DNA from: Trichostrongylus colubriformis
Taxonomy: Eukaryota > Nematoda > Chromadorea > Rhabditida > Trichostrongylidae
Direction: 5' to 3'
Length of the DNA: 64,000 nt
Assembly (NCBI GenBank): GCA_963978905.1
Contig: OZ022256.1
Location: 10,833,501-10,897,500 of the forward strand
The number at the start of each line of letters is the position of its first letter. Positions within the stretch are counted from its first letter, which is position 1. Positions 1-11,150 of this stretch are shown here, piece by piece. The notes under the pieces are model-generated. The model was not told the origin of the DNA, ran no database searches, and saw nothing but the letters and a program-made list of their open reading frames with translations. The position numbers and the translations under genes were made by a program.

Positions 1-1061
1 GAGCGTAGCCAACGCCATAATAGCATGGAATATGTGGGCAATTTCACGTACATAAATGTATTCGCTATTTTGAAATACCTCATTCAAAGGACATAGAACC
101 GTAGAGGGCACATGTTGAAATCTGAAGAAAATAGAAAGGTAAACAAAACCATGATGACTGTACCGGGGGAAGAACTTGATTTTATATGGAGCAGACACGC
201 CTTTTCTCGGCGATTAAATTTTACAGTTTGTTTTATATGAAATTACGTAGATCCTTCAACGCGCATTTCAAGCATGTAATGACTCTCAGGAATCGGCCCA
301 AGGTAAAGAGATTTTCGTGCTACGATGTCTGATTCACAATTCGCATCGACTGTATAAAAGACAACTAATTTGTATTCAATTATGGAATGGTGACGTTTCC
401 AATAACATGGTTGATGGAATGGTGACGTGTCCAATAACATGGATTATGTAGATGCTAGGAACCATCCTACATCCAGAACTACTTTTCTTCGTAGCTAACC
501 ATTCCTCGTATGGTATTACTTCTAGTCATACTCGACAAAAAAAGGGATGGCGCAAAAGTGTTGAGTGCTTGGCAACGCCTTGCCACATAAGAATAAAAAT
601 GGTAGCAACATAAATAGCAAAAGCAAGTGGTTAGCAAAAATTTACAACAAACATATTACAGATCATCATGCAAATCGTCCCATGCCAGGGCACTCCCAGG
701 TGCCGGGGAAAATAGCCGCCTCAGCACTACCGCCCCCCCCCCCCCCCCCAATACGGCGACCAAGTACGACTCCCCTCCCCCTATAACCTGTACAATACCA
801 GTAACTGTTGCCGGATTGCATAATTGCAATGTTTTTATTGCTATATATCCTTTCCTGAGGCGAAAAGATTTTTATTTTACATTCTGTCACACGGTTTTGT
901 GGTTAATTACCCTTTTGCATCTCATCTGCTTATTGAAAGTTGAGATTTTAGTGCTTATCGCTGACCTTTAAAGGAACGACTTCCCTTTCCATCAGGTCTG
1001 ATACGACCTCCCCACTGATGAGGAATTCTGGACTCTCGAAGTACCCTGTCCTGTGCTCTCC

Positions 1062-1250
1062 TAAGGCCGCGTTCATACTCTTCGGTGCCGGCGTCAGGGT
1101 GTGGCTGCATCCCTCTGAGTCTCCGCTTATGCCACCTTGCCTCGTTGCCTGCGTCGTCTCTGCACCTTCCCCGTGCCACTCTTACTCGCTGCTTGTGAAT
1201 TCTGCCGGCGCTGTGTATGGATGCAGCCTAAGAGGAGTCTTGAGGAAACC
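1062..1250. repeat. Diverged relative of the GGCCGC-TTCATAC MITE family
   Basis: The sequence after TAA at 1062-1064 begins GGCCGCGTTCATACTCTTCG and continues GTGCCGGCGTC, which matches the left end of the perfect palindromic element at 29280-29353 (TAA then GGCGGCTTTCATACTTTGCG). A GC-rich inverted motif (GGCTGCATCC near 1106 and its complement near 1219) lies inside. The right end was not located, so the end coordinate is approximate. Confidence 0.4.
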
Positions 1251-1914
1251 GTTCGATTTTTTTTTTGTAGTAGCGTAGGTTTTTTTGCGTTCCATGACCA
1301 TCGAAAAGGAATTGAAGAGGAACTTAATGTGCAGGTAATCTGTAGGGACCTCGGTGGGAGCCCCAGCACTCAATTTATCTGATGATATCCGAGTCAGGAC
1401 CAATCAGCATGGCCAACTCAATGATGATATTGAGGCGGAGACTCACTCCCTGATAAGGCTCCACTTTGGCGTCAACGATATTGAGAAGAATGCAGCGCCG
1501 ACCCACAAGGCATGATCACGGCAACTGTGGTCGCAATACAGACCACCAAGTTGTCTACCTCGCAGCTATGAGCACCAAACAACATGAACGTTGGCCCGCT
1601 CAACATTCCTTCTATACTTTGTTCCTGAAGGGTGAAGAGTTAACCACTCCTTAATATCTATTCGATCATCTGTTTCCTTCCTTTGGGACCATTTGCACGA
1701 TGGGACCCGCGTCTGACGACACACTCTCTCACTTACCGTCTTCCTCAGTGCGTATGGGCTAGAAGCGATCTTAAACAGGATTCTAGAGACACCTTATTGA
1801 GTGTCTGCTGATCATCTATGTGCAAAAGTCATTCTGATGTTTAACTTCAAGTTGGTGGGGAAAGCCTTGTCTAGCATTCAACACTCTTGCCGCTCACTGT
1901 ATGAAAGAGGGCGT

Positions 1915-2135
1915 ATGGCGATTGGTCGAATTTTCGCGCGGCCGCCCGCGGCGAGCGGCTCGGAGAGTGAGAGTCGTTTGCAGATTTATCTGTTGAAACA
2001 ACAACAATAACAACATAAGCGACTGCCGAAGCTTTCAACGTGCAATCTCTGAAGATCTCTCACGGTACCAGCCCACTTCGTCATTCTCTCCGCGAGGGCG
2101 ACCCCGCAAAGCGAAAATTCGACCAATCGTCGCAC
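1915..2135. repeat. Foldback/MITE-like inverted repeat, about 220 bp
   Basis: GCGATTGGTCGAATTTTCGC at about 1918 is matched by its reverse complement near 2111-2131, and the GC-rich flank CGGAGAG is also mirrored. There is no coding capacity. A related GC-rich core (GGCCGCCCGCGGCGAG) recurs at about 36070 inside another inverted-repeat element. Ends and target duplication are not resolved. Confidence 0.55.
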
Positions 2136-3787
2136 ACCTATCAAAAATCCAAAATATGAAAACCAAGCAAAGACAGTGTTCAAAACGCTACCTATAGGGA
2201 CTAGACCATAAATGTTAAAAACTACTGGAGAATGGCAGCCGGTTGAACCAAACCAAATTTTCGGAGCAACAAGTAGTTAGTAGGATACGAAAAAGTGATC
2301 TTCTAGAGCCAGTGACTGTCAGACCCCTTGTTGTGATCACGAATGATTGATGGTTTCATTAGCCGAAAACGAAAAAAACGATTTTTTCGCTACACGACGA
2401 ATCCAGGTTCAATTCTGAAACAAACTTGGGGTCCGTCCATGCTTTCTCGAATGTTCAGTTCACCTCCACAAAGCCTCCACAGTTCAATTGGTGACGCCAT
2501 TATAGGGAAGGGATCCACTACTTCTTCTTTTCCGATGAAGGCTGCATGGTCCAAAAAGGAACTCGGCTCGCCGCCACTGCAATTTGTAGATTTCCACCCC
2601 GAATATCGGGTGGATCAATGACCCTTCTGTTATGGATCATCGAAGGCATCTAATTCTGAATTGGGCTCAGTCTCAAATAAGCCCGAAATCACTAAAGGGA
2701 CAGCACCTTCGCTGAAATCCAGCAGTGTTGCTTTCTAGTATCAAGACGTTGTGCGTACAGCTGACGACAACACTGATCACTCAGTGCCCATAGAAACTTT
2801 ATGTGAAGACACATACATATGTGCCTTGTTGTTAGTCAATAGCGATGCAAGTCTCTTACCATTCGCACAGTGCTCACTTATGCAGTGATGAAAAAATAAT
2901 ATTGGACTGCTTCACGGTGCTTAGCGACATAAAAAGCCTCTGGATTACTTGAGGTCAGCAGATAGTCGCTTACAGCTTTTCAATCTTGATGTGAATGACC
3001 TTGTTACCCCTAAGCAAGTTACGAAAAACCTAGAATCGTTTGAAGAAATGCTGCTAGAACTCTCAGCGTGTTACTTTTTCGTGGTACATATGGCATAACC
3101 ACCAGTGCCTTCAAGCAAGCACCTCTTTTGCTGAAGTGTGGCGCATTCTTGTCGATTGATCCCCTCTTGATGTGATGTGTCACTTCTGCACCAATCATGT
3201 AGCATTGAAGGCAGGAGCAATGCCTATTTGTTACAGCCCACATGTGGGGTGCACGATCCGACGTGGCCGCCAGCCCGCAGCCCCCACATGGCTTACGTGG
3301 TGTGTTACGTGTTAATGGATATTCAAGTAATTAAAACGTGGCTAAAATGTGGGTGAATATTCCTACACCATCAGCGCTTCAATTGCTACCATGACGCACA
3401 GTATCACCCACATTAGTTGAAGCGAAACCCAAGCAAACCACCATGTGATTTTTATACGAACGATTTATGTTTTTGGAATGGCGTTTTATCGGGGAGTCAT
3501 AAGAAACCACTGTTCTTCAGCTACAAAGTGCAATTTGAACTTCATCTTCAATTAATGCGTAAGTATCGATCACTTCTATGATAGGACATTGGTAATGTGA
3601 CGGACGGAATCGGTACGTGTACTACAGCATCATACCATACTGTTTGAATAATGGCACAGCTATCCCACAGCTCTCAGAAAGCTGTGAAGAAAGCCTAGAC
3701 ATAAGCAGCATAAGCGAAGGGGTACGAGGACAGATGCCACTTGATAAAGCATGGCCGGGGAAGGAAATCAGCATATATTCTATTTCG

Positions 3788-3928
3788 GAGCGCCTGACAG
3801 GGCATGGCCTTCGGACATGGGTGAGTGGCGAGAGTGAGAGTGCGTGGTAATAGTGAGAGTGTATAGCGGAGTGAGTGAGTTTGATACACGTTCATCTGAG
3901 TTCGTAGGCCACGCCCTGTCAGGCGCTC
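3788..3928. repeat. Short MITE-like inverted repeat, about 141 bp
   Basis: GAGCGCCTGACAGGGCATGG at 3788 is mirrored by CGCCCTGTCAGGCGCTC ending at 3928, giving near-perfect terminal inverted repeats of about 20 bp. The interior is purine-rich (GAGTGAGAG repeats) and non-coding. No clear target duplication was found. Confidence 0.6.
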
Positions 3929-4899
3929 AGAAATGGAGTGTAGCTTTTGTGAGTATTTGAGAGCACTTCATGCTTTACTTCCTTTCTTCTTCTCCTTTTT
4001 TGCTAGCTTCTTCCCTTGCCTTCTTGACATGTCTGCATTACTTTTTCATGCGAGTGGCAGAAATTCTCACTATTCTTCTGCCGCTTCCATATTTTCTGTA
4101 ATTTCAAGCGGTACATAAAAGGGTTCAAAAGCACACCATGCGATGAACAAATTAGTGACTTACTCCTTGAGGCAGGACAAGTGGGTCCTTGGGTCAATGC
4201 TCAGACTGCAGCTTTTGAAGCTTTATGATGCACTCTCTCGGTGAACTGTCTCTTTGAACACAACCAAGCACACCCACCAAACCAAATCAGGCTATTCCAC
4301 TGGTTTATCATTTTTCGCGAATTTCTTTGCCACATGAGTGCCACGTTAAAAATTCGTTTGTTCGAGGCAAGGTGTGATTTTGTTCGGTGGGCGTGGCTTG
4401 GTGGTCTTCGGACACGCGCATCACCGTGCGGGTAGACCGCGCAGCAGCGAAAAAGGTGCAACGTAAGCAGTAATGCAAGAAGCTACCAGCCCCAAGAACG
4501 TAAGCTACTAATTTAACTACAGCTGATATGCCTTTGAGTCATGACTGGTTACCCTATAAGGCAGGTCACCATGAATTGACAGGCTCAAACATTTATCCAA
4601 GGACGTTATTTTTCACCACCGTGAGCAGCAGTCTACATGTTTTTGTGATACTGTGAGGCGTTCATGTAGTCTAGAAAAAAGCTGAAGAGAATAAAAGAAA
4701 GCAAAAATAGACGAAATCAAAATTAGGGTCGCATCAATACTTTGCGATTCAATTGGTGGAAATTTAACGGTTGCTGTGGAAGCGCAGTTGTATGTATGTA
4801 CATACGACTGTAAGGAAAAATTGGGAAGTGCTTGGAACGCAGTATTATCCGGAACAAACATTGTAAGAAATTGCATCCTTGTGTTTATTCTGATATAAT

Positions 4900-5681
4900 G
4901 CATTTTTCGTTGGATCAATGGTAGATTTTCAGGTTGTTCACCGCCACTGCAAACGTTGTTTTCTTTTATAAATCAGACCACCTCTTTGTAGTAATATTAG
5001 AGTAGTGCCTGGGAACGTATTTTTTAAACTATAATTTTCTCAAAAACTTTCCAAGGACAATCGGCCGTGTCTGTCGTGAAGATGTACTTTTCACTGAAGT
5101 CTGTGCCACCGATTCGATTTTGTTAACCGATTCGAACTGGCTGAAGTCTACATTGTAGGTTGCTGCACACTAATCACAATTCACTTTTTATGACAGCGCC
5201 GATTTATCTCATGCAAGTTTGACTCTCAAAGTTCTGCTAGGCTTGGGTGGAAAATACTCCACCGCTGCAGATGATGTATTGAAGATGTATCAGCTTCCTT
5301 AGTGAATGGAGGTATCTAAGACTCAGTTGGGCAGGTATTGCTCTGGAAATTGGCATGCACATCAGGGCGATGGCACCAACCATAACGACATCAATTCCAT
5401 GCCGAGTTCTGCATACGGTCTTCGGCAATGGATAAGTTCAAGGAATTGAAAAGGGACGGAATACTTTCAGAAACGACGCGTAAGCATTGGAATGGAGCGA
5501 GTTGCACAGGTTCCGATTTGATTCAATGTTGCGCCGCGGCAGAACAGCTGCGGTGGTTTTCGGAGCGAGAAAAATTTTGAAGTTATTGAGAAAACGCTTG
5601 AAGAAGTCTTTCGGGAGTATAGACCACGATGGTGACACACACACAAATTCTCACAAACACGGGAGCATTATTGCTGAAGAC
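4900..5681. repeat. Unit E, left part: diverged copy of the local ~5 kb repeat unit
   Basis: The block matches, in order, landmarks of unit C: the CACCGATTCGA motif at about 5107 (compare 47693), the GGTGGAAAATACTCC motif near 5248 (47838) and the CAGAACAGCTG.GGTGGTTTT motif near 5540 (48152). The match resumes at 14149 on the other side of the BEL element, so the retrotransposon landed inside this older copy. No exon was recognised in this part. Confidence 0.65.
5677..5681. other. 5-bp target-site duplication of BEL element, left copy
   Basis: AAGAC immediately precedes the left LTR, and the same AAGAC follows the right LTR at 14149-14153. Five-base duplications are usual for BEL/Pao integration, so this fixes the outer boundaries to the base. 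Confidence 0.9.
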
Positions 5682-6031
5682 TGTCGGGGCCTTCAGGCAG
5701 TACTTTTGCCACGCGGGACCTTTATTGTCTTATTGCTAGAGATATTGCCACTGAATAGAAGATTGATTATTAATTTTATTAGCAACTCCAATGCAATAGA
5801 ACAGATTAGCAAATACTGACGGTCTTCTTGGGTAGTCCGGTCGGTCGTCCAGGGGGGCCGATATTGACTTGTGCTCAGAGAACGCACAGTCAGCAGGTGA
5901 TATTGAAGTGTCCAATTGCCACCCTGCCGGTGTTCTTATACCTAATTTTCCCGCGCGATCATGGTGGTCTATCGACCACCGTTATCGCGTGTCGGATTGA
6001 CTATTGATGTTAGTAGCAATGTTTTGCTACA
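5682..6031 (-). repeat. BEL element LTR (3' LTR in element sense), 350 bp
   Basis: It runs from TGTCGGGGCC to TTTTGCTACA on the plus strand and is flanked outside by AAGAC. It is collinear with 13347-14148 apart from the nested insertion in that copy. An inverted GGTGGTCTATCGACCACC motif lies near 5963-5980. Confidence 0.92.
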
Positions 6032-6040
6032 CTCCCCACG
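6032..6040 (-). promoter_or_regulatory. Polypurine tract candidate of BEL element
   Basis: On the minus strand the bases just before the 3' LTR read GTGGGGAGT, a purine-rich run in the position where plus-strand DNA synthesis is primed. It is short, so the call rests on position plus composition. Confidence 0.6.
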
Positions 6041-6284
6041 GCAACTATTGTACGTATTGTCCTTTGGCATGTGAGAGTTCCTCTTTCACTCTCTTTATTC
6101 TTTCCGTGATTCGATCCTTGGAATTCGGGACGTTACATAGCGCACGATGATGACCTCCGTCGTCGTAAATAAGAAAGTCCAAGACCGTTTCGGCTACAAT
6201 GTTACAGTACCAACACTACTAGTAACTTTCGCATCGCGAGCTGCGGCGATAAACAGCAGTTATCAAAAATTAAAAATATCAAAA

Positions 6285-7370
6285 TCAGTACCAACACTGT
6301 TTTCTGCTGCCGCTGCACCTATTGGGTGCACAGTCATCGCGTAGACAGTGCTGGCACAGGCCGTTCCGTTGTACAAAGCTAAATCTTTCGTCTCCATCGG
6401 TTATTTCCGGGCATGAATCTGAAAAATGCATTCCGTTTCTGCCACAAAAGACGCATGTGATCCACGGCCCTACGTCGGCTCCTTCCATGCCAATTCTTCT
6501 TTGAGGAAGCAGGAACCTCCCCTCATACAAGTCGTCCAGCTGTCTTTCCAAACTACGTATGTATTCTTCGTGAGCTCGATCGTAATCACTTTCTTCGCTA
6601 TAGCTCCTCCTCCTGCGTTCAGCAGCCTCCGGCGGGGTGTCCGCGCCTCTGCTTTCTTGAATCAGCTTTTGCATGTAGTCGTCATCCGAGAGGGCATGGT
6701 CCTCGCTTGGAAGTGGTCCGTCTTGATTGTTTTCATCACGGTTGCTCCTCTCCTCTGGCTCCATTTCTTTGCTAGAGGTGCTGAATCTCGCTGCGAAGTC
6801 TTCGAACTTCTGTTCCAATTTTCCGATGGTCTCATTGAACACGATGATAAACTGCTCCTTATTTTGGACTTTTTCATCACGAGCTCTTTTCTCTGCTTGA
6901 GTGATCTCATACTCGATGTCCGAAATCTGGCTGTCCAGGCGGGTAAGATGGTATTGTACTCGTGCGCCCAGTTTCTTGGTGTCGTTTTCTTCATCTTCAA
7001 TCCAATCTACCCTTCGTTTTGTGGAGACTCTGCCTTGGTCTACCATCATGTGGTAGATTGAATCAAACATCATGTATCGTTCAGTGAAACCGATGAGTTT
7101 CTCCTTGGCGTATATGGCTGTTTTCCAGAGGCGTGAGGAAAACAGTATCAACTCTGCCGCAGTGAAATTTGCACCCGTTGTAGATAGGAGGTGGTGTGTC
7201 AGCTGCGATTCCAGTGTGGTTGCCATCTTGATATGGGTGTTGATTTCCTTGAGCGTTGTCGTCATATCAATTTCTATGTCGTCTGCTGATATTGCTTCCC
7301 TGTATAAGGTGGAAAGAAAACGAAAGTTGTCCTGGTACTCATTTTCCGTCAAGCGTACTTGATATGTCAT
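6285..7370 (-). CDS. Third ORF of BEL element: coiled-coil, acidic, zinc-knuckle protein
   Basis: This 361-residue ORF lies between integrase and the 3' LTR. Residues from about 20 to 200 are rich in charged heptad-like sequence, likely helical or coiled coil. An acidic, arginine-rich, low-complexity stretch follows. The C terminus has a CX2CX5HX4C zinc knuckle (CVFCGRNGMHFSDSC) and then LCQHCL...C....C, the layout of gag nucleocapsid knuckles. It stops at CWY, where a third knuckle would need its second Cys. There is no signal peptide or membrane segment, so it is not a recognisable envelope protein. A separate start about 208 bp past the integrase stop suggests spliced or subgenomic expression. 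Inference: a second gag-like nucleic-acid-binding protein. No family name is assigned. Confidence 0.7.
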   Translation of the reverse strand: MTYQVRLTENEYQDNFRFLSTLYREAISADDIEIDMTTTLKEINTHIKMATTLESQLTHHLLSTTGANFTAAELILFSSRLWKTAIYAKEKLIGFTERYMMFDSIYHMMVDQGRVSTKRRVDWIEDEENDTKKLGARVQYHLTRLDSQISDIEYEITQAEKRARDEKVQNKEQFIIVFNETIGKLEQKFEDFAARFSTSSKEMEPEERSNRDENNQDGPLPSEDHALSDDDYMQKLIQESRGADTPPEAAERRRRSYSEESDYDRAHEEYIRSLERQLDDLYEGRFLLPQRRIGMEGADVGPWITCVFCGRNGMHFSDSCPEITDGDERFSFVQRNGLCQHCLRDDCAPNRCSGSRKQCWY

Positions 7371-7578
7371 TGTGGATGATGAAGATCTTAAATAAGAGGA
7401 AGTCTTTGCAAGCTAGCGACTGTATTGCTAATGATAGAAGTTTGAATATTGTTATTCTCATTCTTTTTTGGATAAACATAACTTTATGTTGTTCATGATG
7501 AAATGGTTAGATTGAAATAATCAGGTTTGTAGTTATTGTTAATAGTCAGCGCTGTTTATTGCTGTTTTTCTTAGCCAT

Positions 7579-9200
7579 CTAAGGATGGCCCAAGGCTGGA
7601 GGACCTTCCTGATTCGGTGGATCCTCTTCCTCACTATTGCTGCCTTCGTTGTAATTGACTGTTTTTTGTTGGCGGAAATTATACCTTGGACGTTGCATAG
7701 CTGAACAATCCAACCTTGTTGAGTTGAAGCTGGGTGTTCCTTCGACTGCATCCTCCTCTAATTCGAGGGGGATTGAGAGGTTTACTGGTCTTCGAATCAG
7801 GCGCCGATTTGGTAGTCGAACAATTGCTTCTCTTATGATCCCCTTTTTGTTCATAGCGAGCTTTTCGATAACACCCATTTTCCAACTGTGATGGGGTAGT
7901 ATTGCTTCACAGATTGGTATCAGCTGTCCTTCTCGTGGAGTTTTAATGCTGCCTCTCTTACTGTCCATTTCTGGGGCGTGTTTTTCGCGTAGGCTTTTAA
8001 GATATTCGTGTTGCCAAAGCTGCCAGAATGTCTTCGTGAGTTGAAACGAGGTTTCCAGTGCCGCGATTGCCTGAGTCCTTGTTTGTATCGAGGACACTTC
8101 CACAGATGGAAAATAGAGGCTGTCATCTTTTTCTTCACTGATTCCTGCGAATAGTTTGATATCCATATCTCTTTGTATAAAGTCTATTGGACGCAATACA
8201 GAAGTTGTGTCGATATCGCTGGTGACATAGATGAGGGGACGAGTATTGAGTATTGCTTCTATCTCTACTATAACTGTTGCAAATTCTTCACTCGTAACTT
8301 CTTTGCGTCCTAGACTCTTGTATAAGCAGTGTTTGATAGATTTTATGAGCTTTTCGTAAAAACCTCCTTGCCAGGGAGCGTATGGTGTTATGTGCTTCCA
8401 ACGTATCTCTCTGTTGCTTAGTTCTCTTGCTATTGTGGGATCAATGTCTAGCATTTTGATATTGTCCCTCAGTATCACTTCGCCTAGTAAGAACGTAGGG
8501 ACGTTATCGCTCACTACTAATTTCGGAATTCCTCTTCGAGCAAAGAATCTCCGTAACATTTGCAAGAACGCTACGGTGGAAAGGTCCGAGATGAGGTCAA
8601 GGTGCAATAGACGAGTGACCATGCATGTTATTATTGAGCCGTAGCACTTTCCTTGCTCATCATTTGGATGTTTTATTGAAAGAGGACCAAAGTAGTCTAG
8701 TCCCACGCGATTGAAAGGACATGACCTCACAACTCTCTCCTTTGGAAGGTCGTCCTGGGACCGGTATTGATATGGGAGACTATTGAGTTTTTGGCACTGC
8801 AGACATTTTCGCACCAGACGCAACACTTGAGAGCGAAGCTGTGGGATCCAGTATTTTTGCCGTACAAGTGACATTGTGTGACTTGTCCCTGGATGACCTT
8901 TTTCATGGACGCCTCTGATAATCATGTCTGCTAACAGCGTCTTTTGCAAGACCACTATCGGATATTTAGCTTCACTAGATAAGTGAGCTTGGCCGAGACG
9001 TCCATAACAGCGTAATATGCCTTCTTCATCGCGCCGAATATTGAGATATTGCAGATGTTTCACGACTGAGCTAGTGATTCTTGCTCTCTGACGGTGTCTG
9101 ATTATAAGCCTGCCTGCCAGTTCCACCCCTTGACCGGCTAAATGCCCGTGGCTTTGGAAGGTATTCTCGAGTGCTTTTGAAAGGGTATATCGGTTATATT
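7579..9200 (-). CDS. BEL/Pao integrase region (pol C-terminal part)
   Basis: The open frame from 9126 encodes 515 residues and continues open upstream to about 9200. It has a zinc-binding HHCC module (His74, His78, Cys108, Cys111 counted from 9126), then the DDE core: Asp144 in VGLDYFG, Asp207 in VVSDN and Glu258 in GGFYEKLIKS. The C-terminal half has the FWQLWQHEYL pattern of the DUF5641-type region found at the end of BEL/Pao pol. The enzyme joins cDNA ends to chromosomal DNA. All catalytic residues are present. The frame differs by -1 from the preceding RNase H block, so in this copy it would not be made as part of one polyprotein. Confidence 0.9.
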
Positions 9201-9815
9201 TTTACTTGTGTTCCTTTCGTTGACACGGAAGACAACAATTCTGATAAATCGCAGGGCATATGCTATTATCCGCTTTGCTTTGGTGAAAGTTCGCATGTGA
9301 CTTCGTTGTATAATTTCCAAGTCATCATGGTTCGATGAAACTCCACTTGTGGTAGAAAGGACTTGACAACCGTCATTGTCGTCATCCCCGTTTTCATCTT
9401 CGGGTGCACTGAAAGTCTTATCTTGGCCAGGCCACTCAGGCTCTTTTCTCTGCAGAAACCAAGGTCTTGTCCACCAGAAATGGTCCATGAGTTCATGGGA
9501 GGGTAAACCTCGAGTGCCACAATCAGCAGGGTTGTCTTCAGATGCGATGTATCCATATTTGACAAAACATTTTTGATTACTGATGTTGACAGCGATCTTT
9601 TGTATTTCTATCAAACGATTGCTTATGAAAAGTCCTGTTCCTCGTTGAGGGTTTTTCCTCCTCTTAATCCAGCTTAACACAATTTCGAAGTCGGAAAACA
9701 CGTAAATTCCTTGGATATCGAGGACCTTTTGTAATTGTGTAAGTATTGAGTTGCTCAGACGTATCGCTAGTGTGAAAGCATTTAATTCAAGCTTTTTTAT
9801 TGTGCATTCCCTGCA
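9138..9815 (-). pseudogene. BEL/Pao RNase H / connection region (frame-shifted part of pol)
   Basis: The frame reads through a LELNAFTLAIRLSNSI segment (about 9786-9735) and then SDFEIVLSWI, followed by GYIASEDNPADCGTRGL and LMDHFWWTRPWFL, the hallmark C-terminal RNase H block of BEL/Pao pol. It is entered by a +1 shift from the RT frame near 9807-9812 and leaves by a -1 shift before the integrase frame between about 9140 and 9200. No internal stop occurs. Expected in one polyprotein with RT and integrase; here it is a separate open block. Confidence 0.85.
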
Positions 9816-10836
9816 AGGAAGGCAGTTTCGATTTCGCCATGAGCAGTGCTAATGATAGTGTCGCTGGTGAGTAGAGGTACGTGCAGGCTGTCATGCCCGT
9901 TTTGCTGGCGTCAGCGAAGGTGACGAGTATAGCTTTGCTCTTCCTAGAGGTGACAAAACGTGGTATCTTCTTGCAGAATCCATGCATATGCCTTCGAATC
10001 TGCACCCACTCCACCTTTTTATTGGATGGTATTTCCCTGTCCCAACCATATTGCTCTTTCCATAGTCGCTGTAGATATGATCGAGCCTGATGCAGCAGAG
10101 GGACAAACCAACCCAACGGGTCGTAGACAGTCGCTATCGCGCTTGTTATTGCTCGTTTAGTAAACATGGGGATATCAGGAACACAGCAGGACGCGATCAG
10201 GACATCTTCTTGGAAATCCCACTGCAATCCAAGCACTTTTGAACTTTGAGAGACACTCTTATCGTCCTCGTATATTGCTTTCATTACTTCCGCACTGTTT
10301 GACGTGAATTCTCTCACGTTCATCCCCAGATCACTGAAGGCCCGTTTGCATTTCTTGTAGAGTTCGGTAGCTTCTCGAAGAGCATCTGATGTCAATATTA
10401 AGCTGTCGACATAGATATTGTCTTTTATTTCTTGAGCTAACTGTTCCTCTACATAATTATCGAGATGATATTGTGTCGTCCCTGCTAGAAGGAATGGTGA
10501 CGATTTTATCCCGAAAGTAACACGCGTAAAGCAGAGGGTCATGATATTACCTTTTTCGGGAGGCTTCTTGCAATCTTGTAGCCACAGGCAGCGTGTAGCA
10601 TCTCGGTCTGCTTCATGCAGTCGAATTTGCAAGAAAGCCTTTTCTTCATCGGAGGTGAGGGCTATTGCTCCTGTCCGGAATCTGAGAAGTAAGCCGTACA
10701 AGGAAGGTAATATGACTGGTCCTCTGTGCAGAACATGAACATCATTGAGCGAAGGGCACTCCTTGTAATGTGCCGATGCATCAAAGACTATCCTGTGCTT
10801 TGTTGTTGTCTCGTGCGGTGTCAGTACAGGCTGATG
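9787..10836 (-). pseudogene. BEL/Pao reverse transcriptase region
   Basis: From about 10836 the frame runs HQPVLTPHETTTKHRIVFDA (the PH..V.TP and KHRIVFDAS signatures of BEL/Pao RT), then SDEEKAFLQIRL with the first catalytic Asp, and NIYVDSLIL as the active-site block. Many BEL/Pao enzymes have YVDD or YVDN there, so YVDS is a variant. The start of RNase H (VTFADASKTG) follows. A C-run at 10836-10838 has apparently lost one base, because the conserved YIP-HQPV motif is split between two frames exactly there. No nonsense codon lies within the block. Confidence 0.88.
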
Positions 10837-11150
10837 GGTATATAGTGGATCGTGTTCCCAGTTATTGTGGAATTGACATCTACGATCTCCACTATACCTT
10901 TCTGAAGTTGCTCTTGAAAGACCTTATGATATTGTTCAAGAAGATCTTTGTCGTTCTTCAGCGACGCCCATACGCTGATTAGACGTCTATATGCTAGCGC
11001 ATAATTGTCCGGTAGTGGTGAATGTGTTTCCTTCCACGGAAGGCGGACGTAGTAACCGTCTTTACGGACCTCTATAGAGTTATTGAACTTATTCCAGACC
11101 ATTCTGTCTATTGCACGCTTCCTATTGCGGGCCCATAAACTCTTCTGTTC
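10821..11150 (-). pseudogene. BEL pol linker and RT N-terminal part
   Basis: The open block includes KRAIDRMVWNKFNNSI and DGYYVRLPWK, the segment that precedes RT in BEL/Pao pol, and ends after IHYIPIS because of the shift at 10836-10838. It is reached by a +1 shift from the protease frame between about 11120 and 11150, where the protease frame ends in a stop (FMGPQ then stop). The listed Met at 11102 is internal, not a true start. Confidence 0.75.

Larger units (their letters stand above)
1..4900. other. Intergenic/repeat debris, no gene recognised
   Basis: No ORF here shows a recognisable domain and none has a convincing splice architecture. It contains a 32-bp direct repeat around 382-443, a poly-C tract near 733-748, a diverged dispersed repeat (about 650-1030) that resembles 20740-21330, and the small inverted-repeat elements listed separately. 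A 90-bp stretch at about 4118-4210 is a diverged relative of the sequence at 16303-16400 (shared GCACACC.TGCGAT and GGCAGG.C motifs). Long ORFs in this interval overlap on both strands and look like chance. Confidence 0.6.

Noticed and set aside
666..890. Gly-rich minus-strand ORF
   Set aside because: The glycine run is the translation of the poly-C tract at 733-748; no domain or conservation.
901..915. GGTTAATTACCC, similar to part of the SL1 spliced leader
   Set aside because: It lacks the rest of the leader (one T short and no AAGTTTGAG) and no donor or snRNA-like structure follows.
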